Counted from the first letter of the stretch, positions 1 through 8,402 are shown. The stretch is DNA of 39,972 nt from Nostoc sp. FACHB-152 (GCF_014697475.1 NZ_JACJRV010000066.1:1-39972); one strand, 5' to 3'. Translations and numbers: made by a program. The notes: a model not told the origin generated them from the letters alone.

Positions 1-86
1 TTAAATAGAGCTTATTGCGAATAAATGCTCTTTTTCTTTTACCACAAATTGCTACACTCTTTGTAAGATAAGCATTCTAGACCATT

Positions 87-911
87 TTGTCCCCCCGCAA
101 GCAACTAGATCCACCCCAACAACAAGCAGATACAGGCTTAAAATTTCAGCTAGAAACCTTTAACTCTCAAGCTATGGGTACAGTCCGCCAATATGGTGTG
201 ATTTTACCCCCTAACTATCAGAAAAATCTCCAAACTCGCTATCCTGTTATTTTTTTATTACACGGCGGTCATGATGATGCTCGTGCCTATGCTGATAAAT
301 ATGCCATCATGAGCGTATTAAATGAATTATATAAAAGTGGCAAATTACCGCCATCAATTATAATTACACCGGATGGCAATGATAATCGCGGTTCTAGCCC
401 TTTATACGATCCCGATTATTATGATGGGCCTAATGGCAAAATTGGGACTTTGATTGGTTCAGAATTAGTCCAAGTTGTTAAGTCACGCTACCGGACTTTA
501 GACCAACCTAAATTTTGGGCGTTAGGCGGTCTATCTTCTGGTGGATGGGGAGCATTTAATATTGGGTTACGCTATCTCAACAACTTCAATATATTATTTA
601 GTCATAGCGGTTACTTTACCGATGACAGTGGGGCGAAAAATAGTCCACTACAAATAGTAAAACAGCTATCAATTGCTGATAAAAAGCGACTGCGTGTATA
701 TCTTGATGCAGGCTTGAATGATTCTAATTTGTTAGGTTCTACTAAAGCTTTTCATCAAGTTTTAGAGGAGCTAAATATAGCTAATGTATTCTATGCTTTT
801 CCTGGAGGTCATGGTTTATCTGGTGCAGATATTGGCTGGAATTATTTTCATAAGCATTTAAAAGATTCACTTTCTTATGTAGGAGAACAGTTTAAAACAT
901 CTCAGAAATAA
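87..911 (+). CDS. Alpha/beta-hydrolase esterase (putative esterase, enterochelin-esterase/esterase D-like)
   Basis: Serine hydrolase of the PF00756-type esterase family. Visible are the oxyanion segment FLLHGG (about residues 56-61), the nucleophile elbow GLSSG with Ser at about 150, Asp candidates at 207 and 212 in the YLDAGLND stretch, and the His at about 242 in FPGGHG, so the catalytic set looks complete. Family members act on ester bonds of lipids, siderophores or xylan side chains; the substrate here is unknown. The start is uncertain. The only initiator near the 5' end is TTG at 87, just after an in-frame TAG at 78, with no clear Shine-Dalgarno. Relatives usually carry an N-terminal signal peptide that is absent here, so the 5' end may be truncated or decayed. 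The next gene, 139 bp downstream on the same strand, is a lysyl-phosphatidylglycerol-synthase-like protein. Confidence 0.8.
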   Translation: MSPRKQLDPPQQQADTGLKFQLETFNSQAMGTVRQYGVILPPNYQKNLQTRYPVIFLLHGGHDDARAYADKYAIMSVLNELYKSGKLPPSIIITPDGNDNRGSSPLYDPDYYDGPNGKIGTLIGSELVQVVKSRYRTLDQPKFWALGGLSSGGWGAFNIGLRYLNNFNILFSHSGYFTDDSGAKNSPLQIVKQLSIADKKRLRVYLDAGLNDSNLLGSTKAFHQVLEELNIANVFYAFPGGHGLSGADIGWNYFHKHLKDSLSYVGEQFKTSQK

Positions 912-952
912 TTAAATGCAGATTTATGCCGATAAAACATCCTAATTTAGGA

Positions 953-1046
953 TATAGCAACCCTAAACAATATCCAAACAAATCTATTGCCTATTTCTTC
1001 TTGCCTGACCCCACAAGTAATTTGTAAATTAAATAGGATTGCTATA
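953..1046. repeat. MITE-like element, family 2 (94 bp), abutting a start codon
   Basis: The left end TATAGCAACCCTA and the reverse complement of the right end, TATAGCAATCCTA, form a 13-bp terminal inverted repeat with one mismatch. The interior contains the short motif ATTGCCTATT shared with other spacer repeats of this window. A second, partial copy sharing the core ACAAATCTATTGCCTATT and the end TTTGTAAATTAAATAGGATT lies at about 16583-16656. The right end stops 4 nt before the ATG of the next gene, so its AGGA (about 1035-1038) is the only visible ribosome-binding candidate for that gene. Confidence 0.65.
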
Positions 1047-1050
1047 ACTG

Positions 1051-2721
1051 ATGAATCACAACTTAAAAACTCGAATTAGACTTTGGAGCGTAACTGTCCT
1101 GACAGGGTTAGTCGGAATAGTAAATGTTTTATCCGCAGTAACACCAAACCTCTATGGACGTAATCATTGGTTAAAAGAATTTTTACCCTTTGAAATTCGC
1201 GCCAGTGGTCATATATTCGCCGCATTAACAGGCTTTGTCTTGTTGACATTAGCTACAAACTTATTACGCCGCAAGCGCGTTGCTTGGTTATTAACTATTA
1301 GTTTATTAATTATTTCTATTGTTAGCCATCTACTCAAAGGATGGGATTATGAAGAAAGTATATTATCTGGCATTTTACTAGTACAACTGATTCTGATGCG
1401 CGATGTTTTTACAGCTAAGTCAGACAGACCTTCAATTGCTAGAGGTGTGCGAGTATTGATTGGAGCGTTGCTGTTTACATTGGCATATGGAACAGTTGGA
1501 TTTTATTTATTAGATGGCAAATTTACAGAAAATTTTAATTGGAAAGATGCCATACTTCAGACTTTAGCAATGTTTTTTACTGAAGATAATTGGGGGTTAC
1601 AACCTACAACTAAATTTGGTGATTTTTTTGCTGATTCTATATATATTATTGCTGCCAGCACGATTACTTATGCAATGGTAATGCTGTTACAGCCTGTATT
1701 TTTGCAAAATTCGGCAACTTCTATTGAGCGACAAAAAGCTAAAGAAATTGTTGAACAGTATGGTTGCTCTTCTTTAGCAGCATTTACACTGTTAAGTGAT
1801 AAAAGTTATTTTTTTAGTCCTTCAGGGAAGAGTGTAATTGCTTATGTGCCGAAAGGACGGGGTGCGATCGCGCTTGGAGATCCCATCGGGCCAATTGAAG
1901 ACCGCAAAGAAGTAATTGTAAGTTTTCAGCAGTTTTGTCAACGCAATGATTGGTATCCTGCCTTTTATCAAACTTTACCCGATGATATTGACCTCTACAT
2001 TTCTCTAGGATTTAGGGTAATGAAGATTGGTGAAGAGGCGATCGTGGACTTAAAAAACTTTACCCTACAAGGTAAAGCAGGTAAAAACTTTCGCCCATCG
2101 ATTAATCGTTTAACAAAACTTGGCTATCAAGTCAGTTTTTATCAACCACCAATATCGAATAACTTATTACATCAACTCAAACCTGTCAGTGATGAATGGC
2201 TAAGGATGGCGCAAGGTTCAGAAAAACGCTTTTCTTTAGGATGGTTTGACGAAGCTTATCTGCGTAATTGCGAAATTGCTGTTGTGCATACTCCTGATGA
2301 TGGTATTGCTGCTTTTACCAACGTTTTACCAGAGTATCAGCTAAACGAAATTACGATTGACATGATGCGTCATCGTTCCTCCATCGAAAATGGGATGATG
2401 GACTTTCTATTTACTTCCCTACTGCAACATTATAAAGAACAGGGTTATGACACCTTTAATTTTGGACTCTCAGCCTTGGCTGGAGTTGGTGATCATGCAG
2501 AGTCACGCCGCCTAGAGAAAGTGCTGCACTATCTTTACGAACATTTAAACCGCTTTTACAACTTTCAAGGCTTACACGCCTACAAAGACAAGTTTCACCC
2601 CAATTGGGAACCCCGTTATTTGGTATACCCTAGTTTCACTGCCTTACCTGATGTAGTTGTAGCATTGATTCGCGCCGATTCAGGCGATCGCCTCCTTGAT
2701 TATTTCAAACCAGGTGCCTAA
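1051..2721 (+). CDS. Membrane protein with phosphatidylglycerol lysyltransferase (MprF/LpiA C-terminal, DUF2156) domain
   Basis: N-terminal half (about residues 10-220) is hydrophobic with several membrane segments; the C-terminal half (about 230-545) matches the LPG_synthase_C/DUF2156 domain, a GNAT-like fold that transfers an aminoacyl group from charged tRNA to phosphatidylglycerol. Typical blocks are present: GAIALGDPIG (about 273), FTNVLPEYQLNE followed by TIDMMRHR and MMDFLF, and FGLSALAGVG near the end. At 556 aa it is much shorter than full MprF (about 840 aa), with only a reduced membrane part, so a complete flippase module is doubtful. In the known family the product changes membrane charge and gives resistance to cationic peptides; the amino acid used cannot be read from sequence. 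Translation signals appear to come from the repeat just upstream. The esterase gene upstream could be a functional partner (inference). Confidence 0.8.
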   Translation: MNHNLKTRIRLWSVTVLTGLVGIVNVLSAVTPNLYGRNHWLKEFLPFEIRASGHIFAALTGFVLLTLATNLLRRKRVAWLLTISLLIISIVSHLLKGWDYEESILSGILLVQLILMRDVFTAKSDRPSIARGVRVLIGALLFTLAYGTVGFYLLDGKFTENFNWKDAILQTLAMFFTEDNWGLQPTTKFGDFFADSIYIIAASTITYAMVMLLQPVFLQNSATSIERQKAKEIVEQYGCSSLAAFTLLSDKSYFFSPSGKSVIAYVPKGRGAIALGDPIGPIEDRKEVIVSFQQFCQRNDWYPAFYQTLPDDIDLYISLGFRVMKIGEEAIVDLKNFTLQGKAGKNFRPSINRLTKLGYQVSFYQPPISNNLLHQLKPVSDEWLRMAQGSEKRFSLGWFDEAYLRNCEIAVVHTPDDGIAAFTNVLPEYQLNEITIDMMRHRSSIENGMMDFLFTSLLQHYKEQGYDTFNFGLSALAGVGDHAESRRLEKVLHYLYEHLNRFYNFQGLHAYKDKFHPNWEPRYLVYPSFTALPDVVVALIRADSGDRLLDYFKPGA

Positions 2722-2812
2722 TCCCGGTTAAAAAAACTAAAAGTCTGAAGATAGATAAAGGTAAGCGCTAAATTCGTTACTGTTGGTTAGAAATTACAGT
2801 TAAGTAGGTTTG

Positions 2813-3724
2813 ATGAGTAGTCAAACGGCACGCTCTTACGCTTTTTTATCGATCGCCGCAGCGATTATAACTATTGCGTTGAAGTTTGGAGCTTACTTAT
2901 TAACAAGCTCAGTCGGGTTACTTTCTGATGCAATTGAATCTTGTGTAAATCTTGTGGCTGCACTAGTGGCACTGTGGGCCTTAACCTATGCTGCCAAACC
3001 AGCAGATGCAGAACATACCTTTGGGCATTCTAAAGCCGAGTATTTTTCTAGTGGGGCAGAAGGTGCGTTAATTGTAGTGGCATCTATTAGTATTACACTA
3101 GAAGCTTGGGGAAGGTTGCTACATCCAGAACCACTAGCTCAACTGGGATTGGGGCTATTGTTGTCATTATTGGCAACCGCAGTTAACGGTGCAGTCGCTT
3201 TTGTCTTACTCCGCGCCGGAAGACGCTTACGTTCCATTACGTTACGAGCAGACGCTCACCACCTATTAACTGATGTATGGACTTCAGGTGGAGTCATACT
3301 GGGAATTTTGTTGGTTAAGATAACGGGCTGGCTAATACTTGACCCCATCATCGCGTTATTAGTAGCAGTAAATATCCTTTGGGCAGGATTTAGTTTGCTG
3401 CGAGAAACCTTTTTTGGACTACTGGATACTGCTTTACCAAAAGAAGAAATTGCGCTCATTCAGCGTATCTTTAGCGAATACGAACATCAAGGTATCCAAT
3501 TCCATGCAATGCGTTCTCGAATTGCTGGAACACGTCGCTTTATTTCCTTCCACGTTTTAGTACCAGGAGCTTGGACAGTGCAACAAGGGCATGATTTATG
3601 TGAAGCGATTGAGTTCAAAATCATTCAAGCACTGCCAGGAAGCAGCATCATCACCCACCTCGAACCGATAGAAGACCCTGCATCTTGGAATGACCTAGAG
3701 TTAGAGCGTCGAATTAACCAGTAA
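2813..3724 (+). CDS. Cation diffusion facilitator (CDF) family metal/H+ antiporter
   Basis: About 303 aa with the CDF layout: six membrane helices and a C-terminal cytoplasmic domain. The TM2 signature SVGLLSDAIES (about residues 33-43) and the TM5 pair HxxxD (HLLTD, about 150-154) are the expected metal-site segments, and HTFGHSKAEYFSS is the typical loop after TM2. Family members export Zn, Fe, Mn, Co or Cd by proton exchange; the metal cannot be assigned. ATG 2813 is preferred over the TTG at 2810, with AGTAGG a few bases upstream as a modest ribosome binding site. The C-terminal domain (about 210-290) is complete and the stop is followed after about 10 nt by an oriented 3'-end repeat. No metal regulator is adjacent. 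Confidence 0.9.
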   Translation: MSSQTARSYAFLSIAAAIITIALKFGAYLLTSSVGLLSDAIESCVNLVAALVALWALTYAAKPADAEHTFGHSKAEYFSSGAEGALIVVASISITLEAWGRLLHPEPLAQLGLGLLLSLLATAVNGAVAFVLLRAGRRLRSITLRADAHHLLTDVWTSGGVILGILLVKITGWLILDPIIALLVAVNILWAGFSLLRETFFGLLDTALPKEEIALIQRIFSEYEHQGIQFHAMRSRIAGTRRFISFHVLVPGAWTVQQGHDLCEAIEFKIIQALPGSSIITHLEPIEDPASWNDLELERRINQ

Positions 3725-3734
3725 CATCAATAAC

Positions 3735-3790
3735 TAATATCGTTTCCGGTTAAAGACTTATAATAAAAGCCGCAGGGGAGCAGAGGAGAA
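3735..3790 (+). repeat. Oriented 3'-end repeat, copy A
   Basis: Begins TAATATCGT, then the invariant core TCCGGTTAAAGACTTA, a spacer of about 10 nt, then CGCAGGGGAGCAGAGGAG. It starts about 10 nt after the stop of the CDF gene, in the same direction as that gene. Copies B and C are at 17729-17791 and 25661-25721. Confidence 0.75.
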
Positions 3791-3844
3791 GTTTTTGGGT
3801 CTTCTGCATAGATTTGGCAATTACAACTAATTAGCCGGACATAA

Positions 3845-3965
3845 TATGGGATTCATATTTGATTTCTGAAAAAAACTCACTATACCTTTATTCCTTCTTT
3901 CCTGTCCCCTATTGCCTATTGCCTCTCTACACAAGTATTTTCAGTAATCAAACCGGACTTCTATA
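3845..3965. repeat. MITE-like element, family 1, copy A
   Basis: About 121 bp bounded by TATGGGATTC... and ...GGACTTCTATA. The interior carries TTTGATTTCTGAA, TGCCTATTGCC and CACAAGTATTTTCAGTAATC, all shared with the copies at 7093-7202 (opposite orientation) and 39482-39603. The ends are imperfect inverted repeats. Confidence 0.7.
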
Positions 3966-4261
3966 AGCGATCGCTTTACACCCAAGAATAATAATTAATT
4001 TAAATTCTCCATTGGTGTGGCTATTTTTAGGAAAGCTCAGTTTTCTGTTTCAACTTTATGCGATGTCAGGATAGCGATCGCCCTCCGCACATCTACTTAG
4101 GGCTTGCTTTTAACGATTTTTGCCACAACTGACTAGCCCTTCTGGTTTCTCCGCAATTTCACTGTATTATAAATTGATTTTTGAAAAATATCAAAAAAGT
4201 TTCGTACTTCTACTATGTCGTTCTTAATGGAAAATTGTAATTGTATAAGAGCAATAGCTTG

Positions 4262-4564
4262 ATGGAAATTTTATTTATGAACTTATCACCTAATGCTCAA
4301 TTGAATAACAGCTTATTAAGTCAGCTAAGATATCAGCTTGATGCCATAGAAATACATGATGATAAAATTGCTAGACTCTTTTGCAGAATCATTCCATCTC
4401 AGTGTCCATTTGAAAGAACTGTAAAAATTTTAGGACGTACACTTTTTCACATTCCACCTTTGTGTAAGTTCAATCCTTTTTATGAACAAGTAGTTGGTCT
4501 TCGGTTTAAGTGTTTGATGTATTTAGCAGATGAATGTGGTGAAGATGTGAGAAAGTATTGCTAA
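4262..4564 (+). CDS. Mo-dependent nitrogenase family small protein (PF06967-type)
   Basis: About 100 aa. The central and C-terminal region matches the cyanobacterial family named after a Mo-dependent nitrogenase C-terminus: RLFCRIIPSQCPFER, then GRTLFHIPPLCKFNPFYEQ, then LADECGEDV near the end. Conserved cysteines in IPSQCPFER and IPPLCK are present. Despite its name, the family has no established role in nitrogen fixation and is found in several copies in many cyanobacteria. The start is uncertain: TTG 4241, ATG 4262 and ATG 4277 are all in frame and none has a strong Shine-Dalgarno; 4262 was chosen. The gene stands alone between repeat-rich spacers, with no nif gene nearby. Confidence 0.8.
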   Translation: MEILFMNLSPNAQLNNSLLSQLRYQLDAIEIHDDKIARLFCRIIPSQCPFERTVKILGRTLFHIPPLCKFNPFYEQVVGLRFKCLMYLADECGEDVRKYC

Positions 4565-4565
4565 T

Positions 4566-4692
4566 TCGATTTTATTACTGAACCAACGTGTGTAGTGCGC
4601 GAAGCCCAGCGCAAAAGCGATAGGCAGGTAACAGGCAATAGCAAAAAAGACATATATAAATCTATTGGGTTTGAAAAAAATCAAATATTATT
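4566..4692. repeat. Decayed family-1 MITE-like copy (copy D)
   Basis: Shares TTATTACTGAACC, GTGTGTAGT, a GGCAATAG block and a closing AAAAAATCAAATA with the family-1 copy at 7093-7202, in the same orientation. An extra GC-rich segment (cgcgaagcccagcgc) is inserted in the middle. The terminal repeats are eroded. Confidence 0.45.
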
Positions 4693-4875
4693 CATATATA
4701 TGTTTCATAAATAAAAATAAAATTCTGCTCATCTCTTTAATAAAAAAAGTAGAGTATTTCTCATCGTTTAGCGATGTCTGCGTCAAGTATAGTGAGTGAG
4801 CGGCACATTATTTATTCAACCTCATAACATTGCGTTGCTTGCAGTGATGATAGTATTTATCATTGAGTTTTGTAT

Positions 4876-5205
4876 TTAAGTAAAAGGCTCAGGCTAAATA
4901 TTAGGGACAAATGAGAAATTGATAAATAGCTCAACCTAAAAAAATATAAAATGTAGGGGAGCCAGTTGCGTGGGCGGAAGCACCAGTCGCTACAATGCAG
5001 AGGCAGTTCGTTGGGCGGCTCTGCCGACTTGAAGGAACTGCCGTGGGAACCGCCGCAAAGTGCTGGCTTGACTTGAGCAAACGGGCATTGTGTAGTCGCA
5101 CAGCGCACCGCACCATTATGATATCCCAAGCAGTGCGTTAGCCTATGGTATAACACACCCAACTGGACTTAAGTAAAAGGCTCAGGCTCAATATTAAGGA
5201 CAAAT
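4876..5205. repeat. 37-bp direct repeat pair flanking a 256-bp insert
   Basis: Two 37-bp copies (4876-4912, 5169-5205) begin TTAAGTAAAAGGCTCAGGCT and differ at only two positions. The enclosed block is clearly richer in GC than both flanks. This could be a local duplication or the footprint of an inserted element; neither can be proved from the sequence. Confidence 0.6.
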
Positions 5206-5320
5206 TGTTAAATTCATACTTCAGATTTCATACTTCATGTTTTTTTGATTAGCTAGGAAGATGTCAGTATTTAAGGTAATCATCTAGCTTGGAAAAGTCA
5301 GCTAATTTAACTAAAGTGCC

Positions 5321-5530
5321 ATGATGGATATTCAAGCTATTTCGATTCCTGATCCTCAAATTCCTACACCTCAACCCAACCCACTACCCACTCCTGAACC
5401 GACACCAGGGCCAGCAATTCCTGAACCTGTACCAGAAACCGTACCTACACCAATTCCTCAAACAGTCCCCGCGCCAATACCCCAAACAGTTCCCGGTACA
5501 ATTCCCCAAACCATACCTGAACCTGTTTGA
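5321..5530 (+). CDS. Small proline-rich protein, possible
   Basis: 69 codons from ATG 5321 (a second ATG follows at once). The product is almost wholly Pro, Thr, Glu, Gln and Val, with repeats of PIPQTVP and PEPVPE type, no signal peptide and no membrane segment. Prolines are spaced, without PPP runs. No strong Shine-Dalgarno is visible. The gene ends 38 bp before ychF on the same strand. Low complexity makes this weak evidence for a gene, but the repeated codons keep one frame throughout, which favours translation. Function unknown. Confidence 0.4.
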   Translation: MMDIQAISIPDPQIPTPQPNPLPTPEPTPGPAIPEPVPETVPTPIPQTVPAPIPQTVPGTIPQTIPEPV

Positions 5531-5568
5531 ATTATCTTAGTAGTTTGAGCTAAAATCCAAAATCCAAA

Positions 5569-6660
5569 ATGCTAAGAGCCGGAATTGTCGGACTTCCCAA
5601 CGTCGGAAAATCTACTTTGTTTAATGCCGTAGTAGCCAATGCTAAAGCGGAGGCTGCTAACTTTCCCTTCTGCACGATTGAACCGAATGTCGGTGTTGTC
5701 GCAGTACCGGATGAGCGGTTAAATGTGCTTTCGCAAATTTCTGGTTCTGCACAAATTATCCCAGCCCGTGTTGAGTTTGTGGATATTGCTGGGTTGGTAA
5801 AAGGTGCAAGTCAGGGTGAGGGACTGGGTAATCAGTTTTTATCACACATTCGAGAAGTTGATGCGATCGTTCATGTGGTGCGCTGTTTCGAGAATGATGA
5901 TATTATCCACGTTGCTGGTTCTGTTGATCCAGCACGGGATATTGAAATCATTAATTTAGAACTCGGTTTAGCAGACTTAGCACAAATCGAGCGCCGCATT
6001 GAACGTAGCCGTAAACAAGCGCGCACCAGCAAAGAAGCTCAGTTTGAAATTACAGTTCTCGAAAAATTAATTGCGGCTTTAAATGAAGGTCAATCTGTCC
6101 GCCAAGTCAGTTTAAATGAAGAGGAAGCAGCAGTTATTAAAGGACTAGGACTGCTCACCAATAAACCAATTATCTACGCTGCTAATGTTTCGGAAGATGA
6201 GTTGGCAACAGGTAATGATTTTGTCGAAAAAGTCCGGCAAATTGCATCGCCAGAAAATGCTCAAGTCGTTGTTGTTTCTGCTCAGGTAGAAGCAGAATTA
6301 GTGGAATTAGCGGAAGAAGAAAAAGCTGATTTCTTAGAATCTTTAGGTGTGAAAGAAGGCGGTTTAAAATCTTTGATTCGCGCAACTTACACCCTATTAG
6401 GTTTACGCACATATTTCACCAGCGGACCTAAAGAAACTCGTGCTTGGACAATTCACGCGGGTATGTCTGCACCCCAAGCCGCAGGTGTAATTCACTCTGA
6501 TTTTGAACGGGGATTTATTCGTGCCGAAACCGTTGCTTACGATGATTTAGTTGCCAATGGTTCGATGAATGGTGCTAAAGAAAAAGGCTTAGTCAGAAGT
6601 GAAGGCAAAGAGTACATTGTCCAAGAAGGAGATGTAATGTTATTCCGGTTTAATGTGTAG
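5569..6660 (+). CDS. ychF: Redox-regulated ribosome-associated ATPase/GTPase YchF (OLA1 family)
   Basis: 363 aa, full family length. The Obg-related P-loop protein shows G1 GLPNVGKST (8-16), G3 DIAG (72-75), the YchF-specific NVSE in place of NKxD (206-209), which gives ATP preference in the family, a central coiled-coil-like helical region (about 125-200), and a C-terminal TGS domain (about 280-363) ending in the usual GDVMLFRFNV. The family binds ribosomes and affects translation and oxidative stress responses. The ATG lies inside a run of AAAATCC heptamers (aaaatccaaaatccaaaatg), a short tandem repeat typical of filamentous cyanobacteria, so there is no classical Shine-Dalgarno. It may be co-transcribed with the small proline-rich frame upstream. 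Confidence 0.97.
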   Translation: MLRAGIVGLPNVGKSTLFNAVVANAKAEAANFPFCTIEPNVGVVAVPDERLNVLSQISGSAQIIPARVEFVDIAGLVKGASQGEGLGNQFLSHIREVDAIVHVVRCFENDDIIHVAGSVDPARDIEIINLELGLADLAQIERRIERSRKQARTSKEAQFEITVLEKLIAALNEGQSVRQVSLNEEEAAVIKGLGLLTNKPIIYAANVSEDELATGNDFVEKVRQIASPENAQVVVVSAQVEAELVELAEEEKADFLESLGVKEGGLKSLIRATYTLLGLRTYFTSGPKETRAWTIHAGMSAPQAAGVIHSDFERGFIRAETVAYDDLVANGSMNGAKEKGLVRSEGKEYIVQEGDVMLFRFNV

Positions 6661-6860
6661 GTTATGAGGGTTTAGGGGTGAATGGGCGTAGGTGAAAAAC
6701 TAGAAGTATATATAGCAGGGTGCAGGGAACAGGTGAGCCACTGCGGTGGACAGGTTTCCCGGCATAAAGGAGACAGTTCCGTGGTGTTAGCGTAGTGTTA
6801 GCGACATAGGAGCGTCAGCAGTCCTATCTTGGGGTATTCCCCTAGGAGGAAATGCTGAAA

Positions 6861-6901
6861 GGGTTTCCCGACTCCCTCACTGTCGTCAAGTCGGGAAACC
6901 C
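6861..6901. repeat. Perfect 13-bp stem-loop
   Basis: Arms GGGTTTCCCGACT (6861-6873) and AGTCGGGAAACCC (6889-6901) pair perfectly around a 15-nt loop. No T-run follows on either strand, so it is not a classical terminator. GTTTCCCG motifs also occur at about 6750, which suggests a dispersed palindromic repeat. Confidence 0.7.
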
Positions 6902-7092
6902 CCTGTGTACCTGTCGCTGCCGTACTGTATCAAGGTAGAGTGCGTCATCCCACAGGACTGTTGTGCTTTCGCCCCATTCTACACATATATGGAATCGTTG
7001 CGTAAGGGACTGAATCACCAGAAGAGAAAGCAGCAGAAAAAGACCGAACAAAATCAAGAAAAGGTAGAAGTTTTGTGAGATTCGCTAAATCA

Positions 7093-7202
7093 TATAGGAA
7101 TCCGGTTTGATTACTGAACATACTTGTGTAGTCAGGCAATAGGCAACCTAAAAGAAGGGAACAATGTACTGATTTTTTCAGAAATTAAATACTAGTCCTA
7201 TA
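7093..7202. repeat. MITE-like element, family 1, copy B
   Basis: About 110 bp in the opposite orientation to copies A and C. The ends TATAGGAATCCGGTTTGATT and (reverse complement) TATAGGACTAGTATTTAATT form an imperfect 20-bp terminal inverted repeat. The interior shares CACAAGTATGTTCAGTAATC and TGCCTATTGCC (complement) with the other copies. Confidence 0.75.
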
Positions 7203-7304
7203 GCATTGCCTGATTTAAAAATGGGTGTAAGGATTTGAATCTTGCTTCATCCCTCGCAGAGTATGTCATAATAAGCCGACGCATACCCTAGTCAGTTATC
7301 CACC

Positions 7305-8336
7305 GTGCAAGATACCGACGCTATTAATGACCTTGCTGCTGCCCTACAACAGCCAACTGATCTGAGTTTTGAACTGCCAGACCCAGAAGATGAGCAGATT
7401 CCTGAGTCTGATTTTTTACAACAGTTAGATGTAGCTTGGCAAGTATGCGATCGCTTCGACTTACAAACAGAAATTTGGCGGGGGCGAATTTTAAGGGCTG
7501 TGCGCGACAGGGAGAAAAAAGGCGGTGATGGACGGGGTACAGGCTTTCTCAAATGGTTGAAGGAACGCGAAATTAGCAAGAGTCAAGCTTACTCTTGGAT
7601 TCAACTAGCTAATAGTGCTGATACGCTTGTAGAAGAAGGCAGGCTAGAACCCGCCGCAGTCAATAATTTTAGCAAACGCGCCTTTGTCGAAACTGCTAAA
7701 TCTTCCCCAGAAGTACAACAAATGGTGAGTGAAGCCGCCCAAAAAGGCGATCGCATCACGCGGCGCGAAGTTCGTCAACTCACCGATGAATGGATGGCGA
7801 TGTCTTCCGATTTAATCCCGGAACCAGTGAAGGTAAAAGCCGCAGATAATTCCTTACCACCACGCTACATTGCGCCATTGGTCAAGGAAATGGAAAAATT
7901 ACCAGAACAGCACCAAAAATTTATTCAAAAAGAAATTATTGCTAACCCTGACGTAGACACTATCAAGCAGGCAACGACAGAAGCGCGTCAGTTAGCCAAA
8001 TATCTCAAGTCTGCGGCGCAAGTTCAAGCACTGACTAAAGAAGATGTAGATATAGAAACAGCTTTAGAAGAAGCCCACAGAGTCGGCTGTTTAAGCGTTG
8101 CAGCTGATTTAGTCAATCAAGCTTCGCAAATGGAACAGCTGATTGGCAAGTTATACATGACTTGGAAACGCATCGGTAGTTTAGCTGATAGGTTGTATGT
8201 TGATACTGGTGCAAGTACACCAAACTTGCGATCGCTCCTCAGTTCCATTGAACCCCTCGGTACAGAAATTATGGAACTGCAACTCAGTGGCACAACAGAT
8301 CACACTATCCGCTTGCAAATACAAGAAACGAATTAG
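7305..8336 (+). CDS. Conserved cyanobacterial protein of unknown function
   Basis: 343 aa from GTG 7305; alternatives further in would remove conserved-looking acidic sequence. The N-terminus is acidic (about 1-45). A Lys/Arg/Gly-rich segment (about 65-85) is followed by a helical region with FLKWLKEREISKSQAYSWI, a possible helix-turn-helix-like element, and a second candidate around RITRREVRQLTDEWM (about 149-163). The rest is predicted all-helical with no membrane or signal segment. The lysine/arginine-rich patches and paired helices would suit a DNA- or chromosome-associated protein, but this is inference and no family could be named with confidence. It stands alone; the next gene is convergent, with heptamer-like repeats (TTGTCATT/GGTCAATAG) in the 66-bp gap. 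Confidence 0.7.
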   Translation: MQDTDAINDLAAALQQPTDLSFELPDPEDEQIPESDFLQQLDVAWQVCDRFDLQTEIWRGRILRAVRDREKKGGDGRGTGFLKWLKEREISKSQAYSWIQLANSADTLVEEGRLEPAAVNNFSKRAFVETAKSSPEVQQMVSEAAQKGDRITRREVRQLTDEWMAMSSDLIPEPVKVKAADNSLPPRYIAPLVKEMEKLPEQHQKFIQKEIIANPDVDTIKQATTEARQLAKYLKSAAQVQALTKEDVDIETALEEAHRVGCLSVAADLVNQASQMEQLIGKLYMTWKRIGSLADRLYVDTGASTPNLRSLLSSIEPLGTEIMELQLSGTTDHTIRLQIQETN

Positions 8337-8402
8337 TCATTTGTTATTTGTCATTGGTCAATAGTCCATAGTCAAAAGATATTCTCCCTTGTTTCCCCGC
8401 AA

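Larger units (their letters stand above)
3725..4261. other. Repeat-rich intergenic region
   Basis: No convincing gene. It holds one copy of the oriented 3'-end repeat (3735-3790), one family-1 MITE-like element (3845-3965) and GCGATCGC-type sites near 3967 and 4074. The remainder is AT-rich and without an obvious promoter or terminator. Confidence 0.6.
4565..5320. other. Long intergenic region with repeats
   Basis: No supported gene in 756 bp. It contains a decayed family-1 MITE copy (about 4566-4692) and a 37-bp direct repeat (4876-4912 and 5169-5205) bracketing a more GC-rich block (about 4950-5160). That block holds inverted-repeat fragments of the kind scattered in Nostoc spacers. Open frames on the minus strand here have no family features or ribosome binding sites. 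Confidence 0.55.
6661..7304. other. Intergenic region with long stem-loop and MITE-like copy
   Basis: No supported gene in 644 bp. It holds the perfect hairpin at 6861-6901, a small direct repetition of GTGTTAGCG (about 6784-6803), and family-1 MITE copy B (7093-7202). Minus-strand open frames here have no recognisable features. Confidence 0.55.

Noticed and set aside
4860-5162. Minus-strand open frames in the GC-rich block
   Set aside because: They overlap each other in different frames, lack ribosome binding sites and have Cys/His-rich random-looking sequence in a repeat region.
6842-7139. Two minus-strand frames after ychF
   Set aside because: They overlap in different frames, run through a hairpin and a MITE-like copy, and show no protein-family features.
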